Below, in pieces: positions 38,874 to 40,211 of a stretch of DNA of 40,211 nt; positions within the stretch are counted from its first letter, which is position 1; each line of letters opens with the position of its first letter. The stretch covers positions 1-40,211 of the forward strand of contig JAPLQE010000009.1 in the NCBI GenBank assembly GCA_026399835.1, read 5' to 3'. The translations under genes were made by a program, and so were the position numbers. Below the pieces are notes generated by a model. The model saw only the letters and a list, made by a program, of their open reading frames with translations. It was not told the origin of the DNA and made no database searches. The DNA comes from Burkholderiales bacterium. GTDB lineage: Bacteria > Pseudomonadota > Gammaproteobacteria > Burkholderiales > Burkholderiaceae_E.

Positions 38874-39081
38874 TCTGCCGCGGTCGAAGTGCCGCGATGG
38901 ATCCGGATCGTAACAGCGCCGACGCCAAACGTGGATCGGCTCACGCACCAAGCTCGAGACGCCCGGCGACCTGCACAGGCATGTGATCGCGGTGATCGTC
39001 GACGACGACCGCTGAGGGCGGGCCGCGCGCGGCCGCGGTGCTACGCTCGTCGGACGGCTCGGGGCAAGACGGGAGGACTCG

Positions 39082-39915
39082 ATGGCACGCACGCGCTCGA
39101 TGGCGATGCTGGTGACAGTCGCGGTGGTGCTGGTCGCCGCGGTGCTCGGGATCTGGTACGTGATCGCCCAGCGCGCGGCGCCGCCGCCGCGCGCCGAAAC
39201 GACCGAGGCGCCCCCGGCCGCCGCGCCCGCAGCCGCGCCCGCGCCCGCCGGGCCGGACATCGCCCATCCGCTGCCGGGGATGACGCCCGAGGCGGCGCTG
39301 CAGGCGCCGGTCGAACCGCCCCCCGATGCGCTGGCCGCGTTCCAGCGCGAGCTCGCCGGGCTCGGCGACGCGGCGGCGCTCGCGCGCTTCGTGGACCCGG
39401 CCTCGATCGTGCGACGCGTCGTGTCCACGGTCGACAACCTCGCCTCGGACGAGCTGCCGCTCCGTGCCCGCGCGGTGAACCCCATCCCCGGCGCCTTCGC
39501 GGTCGCGCGCGAGGGCGACACCGTGGTGATCGACCCGGCCAACGCGCGGCGCTACGAGCCCTTCGTGGCCTGGGTCGAGTCGATCGACACCCGGCGCGCG
39601 GCTGCGCTCTACATGAAGCACTACGCGCTGTTCCAGGGCGAGTACCGCGGCCAGGGCAGCCCGAACCGCTACTTCAACGACCGGCTCGTCGCGGCCATCG
39701 ACCATCTGCTCGCGACGCCCGAGCCCTCCGGACCGATCGCGCTGGTGCAGCCCAAGGTACTCCATCGCTACGCCGACCCGGCGCTCGAGTCGCTGTCGGC
39801 CGGGCAGAAGGCGCTGCTGCGCACCGGGCCGCAGAACATGGCGCGGCTCAAGGCGACGCTGCGTGCGCTGCGGGCCGAGGTGACGAAGCCCGCGGGCGCC
39901 GGCCCGTCCCGCTGA
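39082..39915 (+). CDS. DUF3014 domain-containing membrane-anchored protein
   Basis: 277 residues. An uncleaved signal anchor lies at about 8-29 (AMLVTVAVVLVAAVLGIWYV), followed by an Ala/Pro linker (33-60) and the DUF3014 domain (about 85-265): FVDPASIVRRVVSTVDNLAS, RYEPFVAWVESIDTRRAAAL, YMKHYALFQGEYRGQGSPNR and PIALVQPKVLHRYADPALES. Periplasmic, function unknown, common in Burkholderiales. The ATG follows GGGAGG at five bases. Monocistronic as far as seen. Confidence 0.9.
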   Translation: MARTRSMAMLVTVAVVLVAAVLGIWYVIAQRAAPPPRAETTEAPPAAAPAAAPAPAGPDIAHPLPGMTPEAALQAPVEPPPDALAAFQRELAGLGDAAALARFVDPASIVRRVVSTVDNLASDELPLRARAVNPIPGAFAVAREGDTVVIDPANARRYEPFVAWVESIDTRRAAALYMKHYALFQGEYRGQGSPNRYFNDRLVAAIDHLLATPEPSGPIALVQPKVLHRYADPALESLSAGQKALLRTGPQNMARLKATLRALRAEVTKPAGAGPSR

Positions 39916-39993
39916 CGCACCGGCGCGGCACCGCCGCGCCCGGTACCGCCCGCTGGGTCGCGTGGCGAGCCAGTGCCCGGCGATGCTGGGCCG

Positions 39994-40203
39994 ATGCATC
40001 CCGCCGCGCTGCCGCTGATGATCTACCGCCCCGGCGCCGTGTCGGCGGCCCACGCCGGCTGCCGGACCTGCGAGCATTTCCGCGGCGAGTGGGTGGCGCG
40101 CGGCGCGCATGCGCTGTGCCGCGTCGGCGGCCGGACCTCGGTGCAGGCGCGCCCGGATCATGGCTGCGCGTTCCATCTGCGCGCGCCCGGCTCCGATGGC
40201 TGA
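39994..40203 (+). CDS. Small Cys-rich protein
   Basis: 69 residues from ATG 39994 (an in-frame ATG at 39973 would add seven). Three conserved-looking Cys positions: AGCRTCEHF, ALCRVGG and HGCAFHLR, with His residues nearby, suggesting a small metal-binding or disulfide fold. Similar short proteins with C..C.H...EW....A.C......V.A.P..GCAF are frequent in Burkholderiales without known function. It ends eight bases before the window edge. Confidence 0.6.
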   Translation: MHPAALPLMIYRPGAVSAAHAGCRTCEHFRGEWVARGAHALCRVGGRTSVQARPDHGCAFHLRAPGSDG

Positions 40204-40211
40204 CGTCGCGC

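Noticed and set aside
38941-40176. 411-codon minus-strand frame opposite the DUF3014 gene
   Set aside because: Shadow frame, Arg/Gly/His-rich; DUF3014 is convincing on plus.
1-40211. CRISPR array or rRNA operon
   Set aside because: No regularly spaced direct repeats and no rRNA-like sequence were found on reading.

Overview
The window is high-GC (about 70 percent), densely packed, Gram-negative DNA. It most resembles a betaproteobacterium of the order Burkholderiales. The reasons are a Bug-family (tripartite tricarboxylate transporter) binding protein, a DUF6152 Tat protein, DUF3014 and DUF808 proteins, an Mla/MCE lipid-transport operon and a phasin-like protein. The genus cannot be fixed from the sequence.

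Left third (1-12600): an accessory, eroded region. It opens with the end of an IS66 element (1-139) that sits inside an IS5-type transposase remnant. Next is a lower-GC block with hicB and the last codons of hicA, bounded by inverted 7-bp integron core sites (457-463 and 857-863), which I read as a stranded integron cassette. Then come catabolic genes on the minus strand: a flavin monooxygenase coupled to a Bug binding protein, an alpha/beta hydrolase, and a short phytanoyl-CoA-type dioxygenase behind the last codons of a TRAP permease. They are mixed with an IS1595-type remnant, a CBS-domain protein, two unrecognised proteins, a probably frameshifted lipoprotein, the 3' end of an SGNH hydrolase, a fatty acid desaturase and a DUF808 membrane protein. 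A short motif (GGGGATAGGAATTTC-like) recurs five times here, in one orientation, mostly at the breakpoints of broken genes.

Centre (12600-26950): mostly intact housekeeping and metabolic genes. folE is followed by tRNA-Gly(CCC), whose encoded CCA directly abuts the likely GTG start of a TruC/RluA-type pseudouridine synthase. Then come a phasin-like protein, an LtnD-like dehydrogenase, a histone-deacetylase-family amidohydrolase, and a pta-ackA pair behind a well-placed FNR/ANR-like promoter. An orphan anti-sigma-like protein and an MBL-fold hydrolase follow. Next is an SbcCD-like operon (a YhaO-type nuclease, a YhaN-type ATPase carrying a frameshifting deletion, and a WYL regulator), with a matching palindrome at each end of the operon.

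Right third (26950-40211): a translationally coupled Mla-like operon (permease with a STAS-like domain, ATPase, MCE protein, auxiliary lipoprotein) on the minus strand, a DUF6152 protein, a redoxin and a glutathione peroxidase, an M81 peptidase with an iron-containing alcohol dehydrogenase, a glycosyltransferase, an acyl-CoA ligase, a DUF3014 protein and a small Cys-rich protein.

The least ordinary items are the integron cassette relic, the SbcCD-WYL operon with twin palindromes, the tRNA/truC junction, the anaerobic-type pta-ackA promoter, and the dispersed repeat at gene breakpoints.
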